This document shows positions 1 through 6,890 of a stretch of 7,814 nt of DNA, piece after piece. The notes below the pieces were generated by a model. It worked only from the letters and a program-made list of their open reading frames with translations, ran no database searches and was not told the DNA's origin. Every line of letters begins with the position of its first letter. The first letter of the stretch is position 1. The translations under genes and the position numbers were made by a program. This stretch comes from CAYFJO01 sp964343305 (GTDB lineage Bacteria > Planctomycetota > Planctomycetia > Pirellulales > Pirellulaceae): positions 1 through 7,814 of the forward strand of contig CAYFJO010000491.1 of NCBI GenBank assembly GCA_964343305.1, given 5' to 3'.

Positions 1-51
1 GGCGGTCGCATCGAGACCAATTCTTTTTAACTCGAAATTAGGTTAACGGCG

Positions 52-2997
52 TTGGATGCCACCGCTCAGCCAATGGGGGCGACGATCGAGTTGTTTGTCA
101 ATGGCGATTCGCCGGGACAGGGAGTACTTGCTGGGACTTCCTTGGGTACGACAGGCAACGCAGGATCGACGGCACTCAACCTGGCAAACGGTCCCATTAC
201 ACTTGGTGCCATGCCTGATGCAGTTTTTACAAACGTTGGCTTTGATGGCTTACTTGCCGAAGTATTGGTTTGGGATGATGCGCTGGATGCCAGCGAACGT
301 CAGCAAATCGAATGCGAACTCGGCGAAAAATATGGCATCGCGGTCGCCTCGTGCACAAGCGACGATTTCGGCGATGCCCCGTTGCCGTATCCCACAACAC
401 TAATCACTAACGGAGCACGACACGTTGCCGTGGGTCCCTCGCTAGGTGCCAACCGTGACGCGGAAAGCGACGGTCAGCCCACAGCCGATGCCGGCGGCGA
501 CGACATCACCGGCACACCGGATGACGAAGACGGTGTCACCTTTACTACCATCCTGGCACCCGGCTTGCCGGCTTCGATCGATGTGGTTGCGTCCCAGGCA
601 GGACACCTGGACGCCTGGATTGATTTCGGCGACGATGGCAGTTGGACGGACGCGGGCGACCAGATCTTCGCCAACAAATCGCTCAATGCCGGCACGAATA
701 CGCTCTACCTCACGGTGCCTGCCGGCGCTACCGTGACCGACCGAACCTACGCCCGTTTTCGAATCTCCAGCGCGGGGAATTTGCCCTTCGAAGGTCCCGC
801 CGATGACGGCGAGGTGGAAGACTACCCGGTCGAAATCGTTTTTTCACCTACGCAGCTTGCCGGCCGGAAATTCGAGGATGTCAACGCCAACAGCATCGAC
901 GATCTTGCGGCGGAGGGGTCGTTCGTCGGCGCCTTCGATACGCTGACCGATATCAGAGTCGTACAGGTGGAGGGAGACCTCGCCTACGTCGCCGCGGGAG
1001 TGAACGGTCTGCACATCCTGGATGCGAGCGACCCGTCGGCGCCCACGCTCGTAGCCAGCGTCGATACGCCGAACCTTACTACGGACGTGGAGGTGGTGGG
1101 CCACCTAGCCTACGTCGCCGATTGGGCAAGATTGCTGATTCTTGACGTGAGCAACCCGGCGTCGCCCACGCTGGTGGGCAGCTTCGCTACACCGATTGGC
1201 ACCTATCGCGTTGACGTCGTGGGCAACCTCGCCTACCTCGGCGATACTTCCAACGCCCGTACGCTGCGGATTGTGGACGTGAGCGATCCGGCCGAACCCA
1301 CGCTCGCGGGCAGTTACGTTTCGCCGAACTACATCCAAGAAGTGCAGGTGTTGGGCAATCTCGCCTACCTCGCGAGTTACGACTCCGGGTTGCTGATCCT
1401 GGACGTGAGCACACCCGCCACACCGGTGCTGGTGGGCAGTTACAACACGCCCAGTCTCGCCCAGGGAGTACACGTCGTAAGCGACGTCGCCTACGTCGCC
1501 GACTACGCAAGTGGTTTGCAAATCGTGGACGTGAGCATCCCCGCCTCGCCGGTGCTGCTGGGCAGTTCCGATACAGCCGGCTTTGCCCAGGGAGTCCAAG
1601 TCGTGGGCAACCTCGCCTACGTCGCCGATGACGCAAACGGTTTGCAGATCATCGACGTGAGCGGACCCACTGTGCCCTTTGCTGTCAGCGGCTCCGACAC
1701 GCCGGGACTGGCTCTCAACGTAGACGTGGTGGACGGCCTGGTCTACATCGCCGATCACAACGGCGGCCTACAGATAGTGAGCGTTCGTGAACCCGGGATC
1801 GGCGGGGTGCAGATCGAGCTATTCCTCGACGGCGGCGATGGGCTCTTCGGCAGCGACGGTGCCGGCGCCCATGCAGGTACCGGCTTGGCCGGCGACGACG
1901 ACGTGGCAGTGGACACTACGACCACAGCAGACATCTCAGGGCACTACGCGCTGACCGTCGACCAGACTGGCACGTATTTCGTCCGAGAAACAGTTCCGGC
2001 CGATCATATCCAGACCGCACCGGCCGCTGGATTCCACACCGTACCCGTCACCCTTGCCGAAAGCGGCTCCGAAATTCCCGGCCTCGATTTCGGCAATAAC
2101 CAAACCAACGCGCCACCGACAACAACCGGCATCGCCAACGTCAATGTGCTGGAAGACACAGCGGATACGGTGATTGATTTGTTTGCCGCATTCGAGGACG
2201 CCGAAAACTTGGATACAGCTCTGACTTTCAGCGTCGAGTCGAACACGAATATCGGGCTATTTGATTCGACGGACATGGCGGCGGGTGCGCTGACGTTGGA
2301 CTACGCGCCTGATGCTAACGGCACGGCTGACATCAGAGTGCGAGCGACCGACACTGGCGGGTTGTTTGTCGAAACGACGTTTACCGTCACAGTCGCTGCA
2401 GTTAACGACGAGCCGAGTGTCACGATGCTGGGCGACCAGGCGGTCAACGAGGATTCGGGTGCACACACCGTGGCTGGTTTTGCAACGCCGGCACCCGGCG
2501 GTGGTCTGGACGAAGCCGGGCAGACGTTCAGTTACAACGTCTCCGTCGACAACCCGTCGCTGTTCGCGGTCTTGCCCGCGATCGACGGTAATGGACAGCT
2601 TACATACACTTTGGAAGCCAATGCCAATGGAACGACGAACGTCATGGTCTCGGTGACCGACAGCGGCGGCACTGCGAACGGTGGGGAAGATACTTCACCG
2701 ACGCAGTCTTTTCAGATCATTGTCTTGTCGGCCGAGCAACAAACCCAGCAGATGGTCGATGATGTGCAGGCGCTGAAAGACGCCGGAGATCTGGGCAACG
2801 GTCAGGCCAATCCGGTGCTCAACTTCTTGGATCAAGCCCTGAAGGATCTCGACAAGGGAAAGACAAGTCAGGCCGTAAAGAAACTGGGCGATTTTGTCGA
2901 TCGCATTCAGGATTTCCTTGACGACGGCACGCTCACCTTATCGCAAGGACAGCCATTGATCGACGCCGCCAACACAGCGATTCAATCCGCACTGTGA
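52..2997 (+). CDS. 5'-truncated giant secreted multidomain protein (LamG remnant, GEVED, LVIVD propeller in SdrD_B-like domain, cadherin-like, FIMAH)
   Basis: This is the C-terminal 981 residues of a large extracellular or surface protein; its binding partner is unknown. Domains in order are: the end of a LamG/concanavalin-like domain (1-97, ending with the typical ALDASERQQIECELGEKYGI); a GEVED domain (about 104-263, from DFGDAP to GEVEDY at 253-258); the first strand of an SdrD_B-like domain (269-284, GRKFEDVNANSIDD); seven LVIVD repeats (289-578); the rest of the SdrD_B-like domain (579-683, from EPGIGGVQIELFLDG); two cadherin-like domains (686-783 and 784-893); and a helical FIMAH domain (about 897-981). 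There is no signal peptide, and the TTG at 52 falls inside the LamG fold, so the real start lies upstream. The frame is closed by TAA at 28-30, which implies an internal stop, a frameshift or an error. An AGG at 40-42 is only a weak ribosome site for the TTG. The protein has no transmembrane segment. Domain names come from motif recognition, not from a search. Confidence 0.85.
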   Translation: MDATAQPMGATIELFVNGDSPGQGVLAGTSLGTTGNAGSTALNLANGPITLGAMPDAVFTNVGFDGLLAEVLVWDDALDASERQQIECELGEKYGIAVASCTSDDFGDAPLPYPTTLITNGARHVAVGPSLGANRDAESDGQPTADAGGDDITGTPDDEDGVTFTTILAPGLPASIDVVASQAGHLDAWIDFGDDGSWTDAGDQIFANKSLNAGTNTLYLTVPAGATVTDRTYARFRISSAGNLPFEGPADDGEVEDYPVEIVFSPTQLAGRKFEDVNANSIDDLAAEGSFVGAFDTLTDIRVVQVEGDLAYVAAGVNGLHILDASDPSAPTLVASVDTPNLTTDVEVVGHLAYVADWARLLILDVSNPASPTLVGSFATPIGTYRVDVVGNLAYLGDTSNARTLRIVDVSDPAEPTLAGSYVSPNYIQEVQVLGNLAYLASYDSGLLILDVSTPATPVLVGSYNTPSLAQGVHVVSDVAYVADYASGLQIVDVSIPASPVLLGSSDTAGFAQGVQVVGNLAYVADDANGLQIIDVSGPTVPFAVSGSDTPGLALNVDVVDGLVYIADHNGGLQIVSVREPGIGGVQIELFLDGGDGLFGSDGAGAHAGTGLAGDDDVAVDTTTTADISGHYALTVDQTGTYFVRETVPADHIQTAPAAGFHTVPVTLAESGSEIPGLDFGNNQTNAPPTTTGIANVNVLEDTADTVIDLFAAFEDAENLDTALTFSVESNTNIGLFDSTDMAAGALTLDYAPDANGTADIRVRATDTGGLFVETTFTVTVAAVNDEPSVTMLGDQAVNEDSGAHTVAGFATPAPGGGLDEAGQTFSYNVSVDNPSLFAVLPAIDGNGQLTYTLEANANGTTNVMVSVTDSGGTANGGEDTSPTQSFQIIVLSAEQQTQQMVDDVQALKDAGDLGNGQANPVLNFLDQALKDLDKGKTSQAVKKLGDFVDRIQDFLDDGTLTLSQGQPLIDAANTAIQSAL
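916..1785 (+). repeat. Seven tandem LVIVD repeats (about 126 bp each) encoding one beta-propeller
   Basis: Seven copies of a roughly 42-residue unit follow the pattern V-x-V-V-G-x-L-A-Y-V-A ... G-L-x-I-x-D-V-S-x-P-x-x-P-x-L-x-G-S. The landmark residue opening the LAYVA strand falls at 310, 352, 393, 437, 479, 521 and 563, giving periods of 42, 41, 44, 42, 42 and 42. At DNA level the block ctcgcctacgtcgcc recurs nearly unchanged (around 979, 1104 and 1609, with close variants at 1227, 1357 and 1486), so the array grew by tandem duplication. The outer strand missing from the last repeat is supplied by residues 289-299 before the first (GSFVGAFDTLT, compare LVGSYNTPS), the usual ring closure of a seven-bladed propeller. 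LVIVD propellers are typical of bacterial surface proteins; the ligand is unknown. Confidence 0.85.
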
Positions 2998-3547
2998 GCC
3001 GAAATCGCAGGAAACAAGAGAGACGACTTGACGGGATGAGGAGTCTTCTTTGTCATCTTTTCGACAGCGCGCGCCGATGGACTGCCTGCTCCTCCAAGCG
3101 AATTCCAATTGCAAAACCCCGGGGGCCGCAATCCTTGGTTGCAGAATCTCATCATCAACAAAACCTGTTCAAGATAGCCCGACCCATCCGCATGGCCGAA
3201 GTGGCATTTCCCTGCGCCGCCGAAAGGTACGAGTAGATCATGGTTAACACGAACACGGTGAAAGATGTGGTGTGCCTCCAAACTCGGCGCCGATGTGCGT
3301 GCGTTTGAGTTCCAAGTTTCCAGCCAAGATAAACGCGGAGTTCTGTAAAGTCATTCGCTTTCTGGAAAGTCCGGAAATACAACCGTTTATTACGCGAATT
3401 CGCTCACGCCCGCGTGGACGCGGAGTTGAATTCAATAAGTTTCTCGCCAGTGATGCCCCGTCCCCACCTGTCGCAACTAAAGAGAGGGCTGGCAGGAAAA
3501 ACCGAGACAGTGAAAAGGCGACTAAGCCCGGCCGTGCACTGGATCGT
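2998..3547. other. Convergent intergenic region without a convincing gene
   Basis: This 550-bp gap lies between the ends of two convergent genes. Short open frames exist on both strands, but they overlap one another, lack ribosome sites and give compositionally random, arginine/proline-rich translations, so none is called. Small dyads are present: ccccgggg at 3117-3124, an imperfect hairpin at 3130-3144, and ccgcgt-gg-acgcgg at 3410-3423. None is followed by a T-run. No tRNA, transposase or inverted-repeat pair is visible. It may hold the decayed remains of an older gene or an interspersed repeat, which cannot be decided from one copy. Confidence 0.5.
3019..3057 (+). terminator. Weak candidate terminator after the giant gene
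   Basis: Twenty-two bases after the stop codon, agacgact (3021-3028) pairs with agtcttct (3042-3049) with one mismatch, extendable by a G-T and an A-T pair. The 13-base loop is followed by ttgtcatctttt. The stem is imperfect and the T-tract interrupted, so this is only a possible Rho-independent terminator. Confidence 0.22.
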
Positions 3548-5158
3548 TTACAAAGTAAACCCAATTTCCATTAGCACGCCGTTAAATGATGGGTCCCGAA
3601 ACGCATCAACCCTGCTCACTTGGCTCCCGTCCGCGGTGAACCCCTTGTAAAACTGGTACACGTATTCCAACTTGACCAGGATCGTATCGTGAACCCAAAC
3701 ACCGCCCCCAACCTGAAATCGATGGACTGCGCCACCGGAAGTCACGTCCACCGCGTTGTTGATCGTGGAGACGAGACGACGGGCGGTTGTGCCGCTGTAT
3801 CGTGTAGCCACATACGTGCGAGGCGTAAAGCGGTAGATACTTTCGCCCGCATAGTACAACCATGATTCCGTTGGAGTGCCCGGAGCACTTCCATTCATAT
3901 CGGCATCCCGAAACACACCGAAGTGGCCATAGAATTCCCACGGCCCGCGAAACGATGTTAAGTCAAACTGGCCGGCGGTCACCTGTTGACCAGCTCCGGG
4001 CGTGATTTGTCCGGGAGCATTGCCCGCGCCGATCACATCCTCGTAAGGACCGCCCGAGCGGTTCGATCGGAATAAGCCGGAACTCGATCCGGTCCCGGGG
4101 AAGCCAGTCGGGTTGCCGGAATGATCCGTCCAGAAAAACGAAAAGGACGCTCGTGACCCGCGGGCCGTATCCATATAGAGCTTGCTGTGAACTTGCACAC
4201 TGCGATGGGCTTGAAAGTCACCGTTGTTCCCGACACCAACACCAACCAGCCAATTCACCGGCAGCGTGCCTGGTGGGTTGAAAAACTCAAAACCGATATC
4301 GACCACGCGCGGATCAACGACATAGTTGCCGATCAATGGATTTCGCAGCACCTCGGCGTTCACTGATCGGCGGTAGTGGGCGTCGCCGAAATCCATCTCG
4401 AACCCGCCTGCTTTTACATGGACGAATTCGAAGACCGGCTCTAGCGGACCGGGCAGGTCACGAAACAAAATAAAACCTTCATTGGCCTGCAACTCATCTT
4501 CGTGGGGACGGCTGGAAATAAATACGTCAAAAAAAACTTCCATTGCGCCGCTGAAGTCTAACAAGAACGACAATTGCCCAAATGGACTTTGGATCCCCGG
4601 CTCCAGCGCCCCCGGCACCACACTACTCGGACCAACTGTGTCGAACACATTCGCTTGCTGCAAATACTGCAACCGCCCCACGGTGTTTAGCCCCAAATAT
4701 AGGTCCATGTCACCGGATCGACCGATCCGGGTAGTCATTCGCTGGAGCCTTCCCATTCCCAGCCAGTCATAGGTTCGTGCCCTTTGCCACCCGGGAATTC
4801 TTGCAGTTGACCATGGTAATTCGATGTATTCCTCGTACTGTTCCCGGGGGGACTCCGGTAATAATTCAATTTCTCCTGGCTGCGAAACCTGCTGATACAG
4901 CCCAGTGTTTTCGCTTAGCCTATCGAGGTCTTTTCGTAGCGTTTCATATTCGGATCTCGTGACGTATTCCTGGCGCGGACTTTGATGTTGGTCCCACGTG
5001 TTAAAACGCTCGTTCTGCGGTGGAAGGATGATTGCACCCGGCGCGCCTTCCCCAGTCATGTCAGATCCACCGCCAATCGTCTGGGCATTTACAATCGAGT
5101 TAACGCAGATCGATCCTAGCGCCAATAGTGTGAGGGTTGGACAGCGAAGGATCCGCAT
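3548..5158 (-). CDS. Outer-membrane beta-barrel (porin-like) protein
   Basis: This is a 536-residue exported protein. The ATG at 5158 puts a clean signal peptide first: MRILR, a hydrophobic core at residues 9-23, then VNA with cleavage before Q26. An in-frame TTG at 5182 would add eight residues and blunt the signal; an in-frame TAA lies immediately upstream of that TTG. Residues 66-90 are charged and heptad-like (SEYETLRKDLDRLSENTG), a probable short coiled coil like those ahead of many planctomycete and other Gram-negative porins. From about residue 150 the chain alternates polar and hydrophobic residues rich in Y, F, W and G, typical of barrel strands. The motif DFGDAHYRRS at 256-265, followed by NPLIGNYVVD, resembles a conserved segment I recall in uncharacterised outer-membrane proteins. 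The protein ends in GFTL, close to but not exactly a terminal-aromatic sorting signal. The substrate is unknown. It is transcribed divergently from the hydrolase-marR pair. Confidence 0.82.
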   Translation of the reverse strand: MRILRCPTLTLLALGSICVNSIVNAQTIGGGSDMTGEGAPGAIILPPQNERFNTWDQHQSPRQEYVTRSEYETLRKDLDRLSENTGLYQQVSQPGEIELLPESPREQYEEYIELPWSTARIPGWQRARTYDWLGMGRLQRMTTRIGRSGDMDLYLGLNTVGRLQYLQQANVFDTVGPSSVVPGALEPGIQSPFGQLSFLLDFSGAMEVFFDVFISSRPHEDELQANEGFILFRDLPGPLEPVFEFVHVKAGGFEMDFGDAHYRRSVNAEVLRNPLIGNYVVDPRVVDIGFEFFNPPGTLPVNWLVGVGVGNNGDFQAHRSVQVHSKLYMDTARGSRASFSFFWTDHSGNPTGFPGTGSSSGLFRSNRSGGPYEDVIGAGNAPGQITPGAGQQVTAGQFDLTSFRGPWEFYGHFGVFRDADMNGSAPGTPTESWLYYAGESIYRFTPRTYVATRYSGTTARRLVSTINNAVDVTSGGAVHRFQVGGGVWVHDTILVKLEYVYQFYKGFTADGSQVSRVDAFRDPSFNGVLMEIGFTL

Positions 5159-5389
5159 CAGCCTGGTTCCGATAATGGGCAAGTCTTAGCTCAACATTGA
5201 AACACTACTTAGTTCGATCGGCTGCTGAATCACACTTGAATGAGCCTTATTATCACTACACTTCGCGGTTCAATTCAGTCTCGTAGGGGATGGTGTACGC
5301 GGATCGACAAAGCATTTGGTTAATGAATCTTAAGAGTGCACACCGGTCTGCTTTTTTCGCGCTACAGCGGTTTATGCCGTGAAATATGT

Positions 5390-5419
5390 TTGACATTGCG
5401 ATGGGAAAAATAGTTAAAT
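5390..5419 (+). promoter_or_regulatory. Sigma-70-like promoter for the hydrolase-marR operon
   Basis: A perfect TTGACA (5390-5395) is followed 18 bases later by TTAAAT (5414-5419, four of six consensus positions). Transcription would start near 5426, leaving a leader of about 18 bases that carries GGAG at 5435-5438, five bases before the ATG at 5444. Confidence 0.5.
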
Positions 5420-5428
5420 GGTTAATTA
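5411..5428. promoter_or_regulatory. Candidate MarR operator (18-bp dyad over the -10 box)
   Basis: TAGTTAA-ATGG-TTAATTA is an inverted repeat with six of seven arm pairs matching and a 4-bp centre. The size suits a winged-helix MarR dimer. It covers the proposed -10 box and start site of the operon that encodes a MarR protein, the classical arrangement for autorepression. The arms are AT-rich, so chance occurrence is possible. Confidence 0.42.
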
Positions 5429-5443
5429 CAGATCGGAGTCGCA

Positions 5444-6307
5444 ATGAGCGCGACGCTTATGCGTGGATTAGCCATGAAGTCTGCAAGCCACTTCTACGCG
5501 ATTGCCGTCGTAATGTTGTGCCTTTCAGCACAATACGCTCTCGCGGCGAAGCCGGAACTGGAGATCCTGGTACTTTTCGACAACACGTCGGCGCGCGAGG
5601 ATTTGCGTCGATCATGGGGGTTTTCGGCGCTTGTCGATTTTCGCGGACGCCGAGTGTTGTTTGATGCTGGTAGTGATCCAATTCTTTTGCTGGAACACTT
5701 GGAAAAAATGCGGATCGATCCTAAGTCGATCGAGCACGTGGTAATCTCCCATCAACATGGCGACCATCTTCGCGGCGTGTATTGGGTCTTTGAAAGGAAC
5801 CCCCAGATGACGGTTCATTTCCTAGACAACTTTCCTGAAGAAGCATTTCGCCGTGCCTCGGCCGTGGGAATGAAACCGCGTCGCGTGAAGGGCCCTTTCG
5901 AGGTCGTGCCCGGTATCTACTCAACGGGAATCGTCGACGGTAAGCCGCCAGAACAATCGTTGCTGATCGAAACATCCAAGGGGCTCGTCATGCTTGTCGG
6001 TTGCTCTCATCCCGGCGTTGTCAAACTGGTCGAGACGGCCCAGTCGCAGCGGAAAAAAGATTCTATCCATTTGCTCCTTGGTGGATTTCACATGTTGCGG
6101 AAGCAACCCGATGAGATCAAATCCGCGATCACACAACTGAAGGATCTAAATGTGAATACCGCCATGCCCGCGCATTGCTCCGGGGATCTGGCGAAGGAAT
6201 TGTTCCAAGTGGCGTATGGCGCTCAGTTCAACACGGCTGGCGTCGGTCGCAAGATTGTGCTGGGTGAAAAAGGGCTTGTCATCAGTACGCTTGAAGACAA
6301 GCAGTAG
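5444..6307 (+). CDS. Exported metallo-beta-lactamase-fold hydrolase, dihydropterin/RFAP-synthase-like subgroup
   Basis: This 287-residue metallohydrolase has the metal-binding signature SHQHGDH at 102-108 (H103, H105, D107, H108). Further candidate ligands or active-site residues lie in GCSHPG (186-191), GGFHM (213-217) and PAHCSG (242-247). The sequence EQS (170-172) ahead of the GCSHPG block, and this whole order of motifs, resemble the MBL subgroup containing archaeal 7,8-dihydropterin-6-methyl-4-(ribofuranosyl)aminobenzene 5'-phosphate synthase of methanopterin biosynthesis. Unlike a cytoplasmic biosynthetic enzyme, it carries a Sec-type signal (hydrophobic residues about 18-34, ALA before A35), so it probably acts in the periplasm on an unknown substrate. 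The start at 5444 has GGAG five bases upstream. An ATG at 5474 would give a shorter, cleaner signal peptide but has no comparable ribosome site. The marR gene follows after four bases. A generic MBL hydrolase call is safe; the pterin link is family resemblance only. Confidence 0.88.
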   Translation: MSATLMRGLAMKSASHFYAIAVVMLCLSAQYALAAKPELEILVLFDNTSAREDLRRSWGFSALVDFRGRRVLFDAGSDPILLLEHLEKMRIDPKSIEHVVISHQHGDHLRGVYWVFERNPQMTVHFLDNFPEEAFRRASAVGMKPRRVKGPFEVVPGIYSTGIVDGKPPEQSLLIETSKGLVMLVGCSHPGVVKLVETAQSQRKKDSIHLLLGGFHMLRKQPDEIKSAITQLKDLNVNTAMPAHCSGDLAKELFQVAYGAQFNTAGVGRKIVLGEKGLVISTLEDKQ

Positions 6308-6311
6308 GCGA

Positions 6312-6830
6312 ATGAACGACGATAACGGATATGCTCCCGATCTGAGCGACGAGTTTCCGGATACACCGGCGCGCCGCAGCGTCGTCGCGATCGTTCGCGC
6401 CTTTGGCACCGTCCAACGACAAATGTCGTCGTACTTTGCTCAATTCGACCTGACGCCACCGCAATTTCAAATGCTGACGGTCATCAACCGTCTGAAGGAA
6501 GAACAGATCACGCAGCGGCGGCTCGCGCGGGAATTGTACGTTTCTTATCCAAACATCACGGTAATGCTCGCGCGACTGGAAGAAGCCGGATTAGTTCAAC
6601 GCAAGCCTAGCCCCGATGATGGCCGGGCGAAGTTCGTGCAACTCACGCGGCGAGGAAAGAAACTGCTGCAAAAAATCTGGACAGTCCATGAAGAACAACT
6701 TGAGCACGTCATGACCGGGCTGGACGATGACGAACGCCTCGAACTGACACACTTACTGAACAAGATAATTGCGGCTCATGCTGTGACGGTAGTTCTTTCG
6801 ACTGAAGCGACAACGAGTCGAACGAATTGA
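6312..6830 (+). CDS. MarR-family transcriptional regulator
   Basis: This is a 172-residue winged-helix regulator, slightly longer than the usual 140-160. Residues 22-60 form the N-terminal dimerisation helices. The DNA-binding part spans about 64-120: ITQRRLARELYVSYPNITVM (66-85) holds the helix-turn-helix, LARLEEAGLVQRKPSPDDGR runs into the wing at 101-106, and VQLTRRGKKLL follows. The C-terminal helices (125-160) complete the dimer interface. The ATG at 6312 is chosen because it lies four bases after the hydrolase stop, before the first conserved residues; longer starts would run into the hydrolase gene. No strong Shine-Dalgarno is visible, so translation is probably coupled to the upstream gene. 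MarR proteins normally repress adjacent genes until a small ligand binds. Its likely targets are its own operon, through the dyad over the -10 box, and perhaps the divergent porin-like gene. The ligand cannot be deduced. Confidence 0.92.
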   Translation: MNDDNGYAPDLSDEFPDTPARRSVVAIVRAFGTVQRQMSSYFAQFDLTPPQFQMLTVINRLKEEQITQRRLARELYVSYPNITVMLARLEEAGLVQRKPSPDDGRAKFVQLTRRGKKLLQKIWTVHEEQLEHVMTGLDDDERLELTHLLNKIIAAHAVTVVLSTEATTSRTN

Positions 6831-6840
6831 ATCTCTAAGA

Positions 6841-6869
6841 TTGACAGACCTTGAATAGATTTCTTGAAT
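6841..6869 (+). promoter_or_regulatory. Sigma-70-like promoter for the DxDxDG-repeat gene
   Basis: TTGACA (6841-6846) and TTGAAT (6864-6869) are separated by 17 bases, just after the marR stop. They would start transcription near 6876, giving a very short leader that opens almost at the Shine-Dalgarno. TTGAAT also occurs at 6851-6856. The pair suggests the next gene is expressed independently of marR. Confidence 0.38.
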
Positions 6870-6876
6870 CGAATAC

Positions 6877-6883
6877 AGGAGGT
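6877..6883 (+). promoter_or_regulatory. Strong Shine-Dalgarno that sets the start at 6891
   Basis: AGGAGGT matches the anti-Shine-Dalgarno fully and lies seven bases before the ATG at 6891. This start gives a proper signal peptide. The in-frame TTG at 6864 lies upstream of the ribosome site and is rejected. Confidence 0.85.
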
Positions 6884-6890
6884 CGGAAGA

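Larger units (their letters stand above)
5159..5443. promoter_or_regulatory. Divergent promoter region between porin-like gene and hydrolase-marR operon
   Basis: These 285 AT-richer bases separate two divergent genes. On the plus strand a -35/-10 pair and a dyad lie near the hydrolase start and are listed separately. On the minus strand GATAAT (5249-5254) is a possible -10 box for the porin-like gene, but the nearest TTGAAC (5268-5273) is only 13 bases away, too close for a standard promoter. The octamer tggttaat occurs at 5317-5324 and again inside the dyad at 5419-5426. Shared control of both directions by the adjacent MarR protein is plausible but is inference. Confidence 0.55.

Noticed and set aside
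1105..1758. Long antisense frame (217 codons, minus strand) across the LVIVD array
   Set aside because: It mirrors the plus-strand repeats, is rich in repeated V/G/D/H blocks, and has no ribosome site. It is an artefact of the repeat codon pattern.
2982..3281. Short open frames on both strands in the convergent gap
   Set aside because: Translations look random, they overlap each other and none has a Shine-Dalgarno or a recognisable motif.
3410..3423. GC-rich dyad ccgcgt-gg-acgcgg
   Set aside because: A two-base loop is too tight for a hairpin and no T-tract follows.
3546..3560. Perfect palindrome gtttac-aaa-gtaaac at the end of the porin-like gene
   Set aside because: It spans the stop codon, is AT-rich with a 3-base loop and lacks a following T-run on the transcribed strand, so it is not a convincing terminator.
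5159..5182. TTG start at 5182 for the porin-like gene
   Set aside because: It adds eight residues before a good signal peptide, while the ATG at 5158 opens it cleanly.
5331..5357. Run of six T at 5352-5357 as a terminator
   Set aside because: The bases before it do not form a stable stem.
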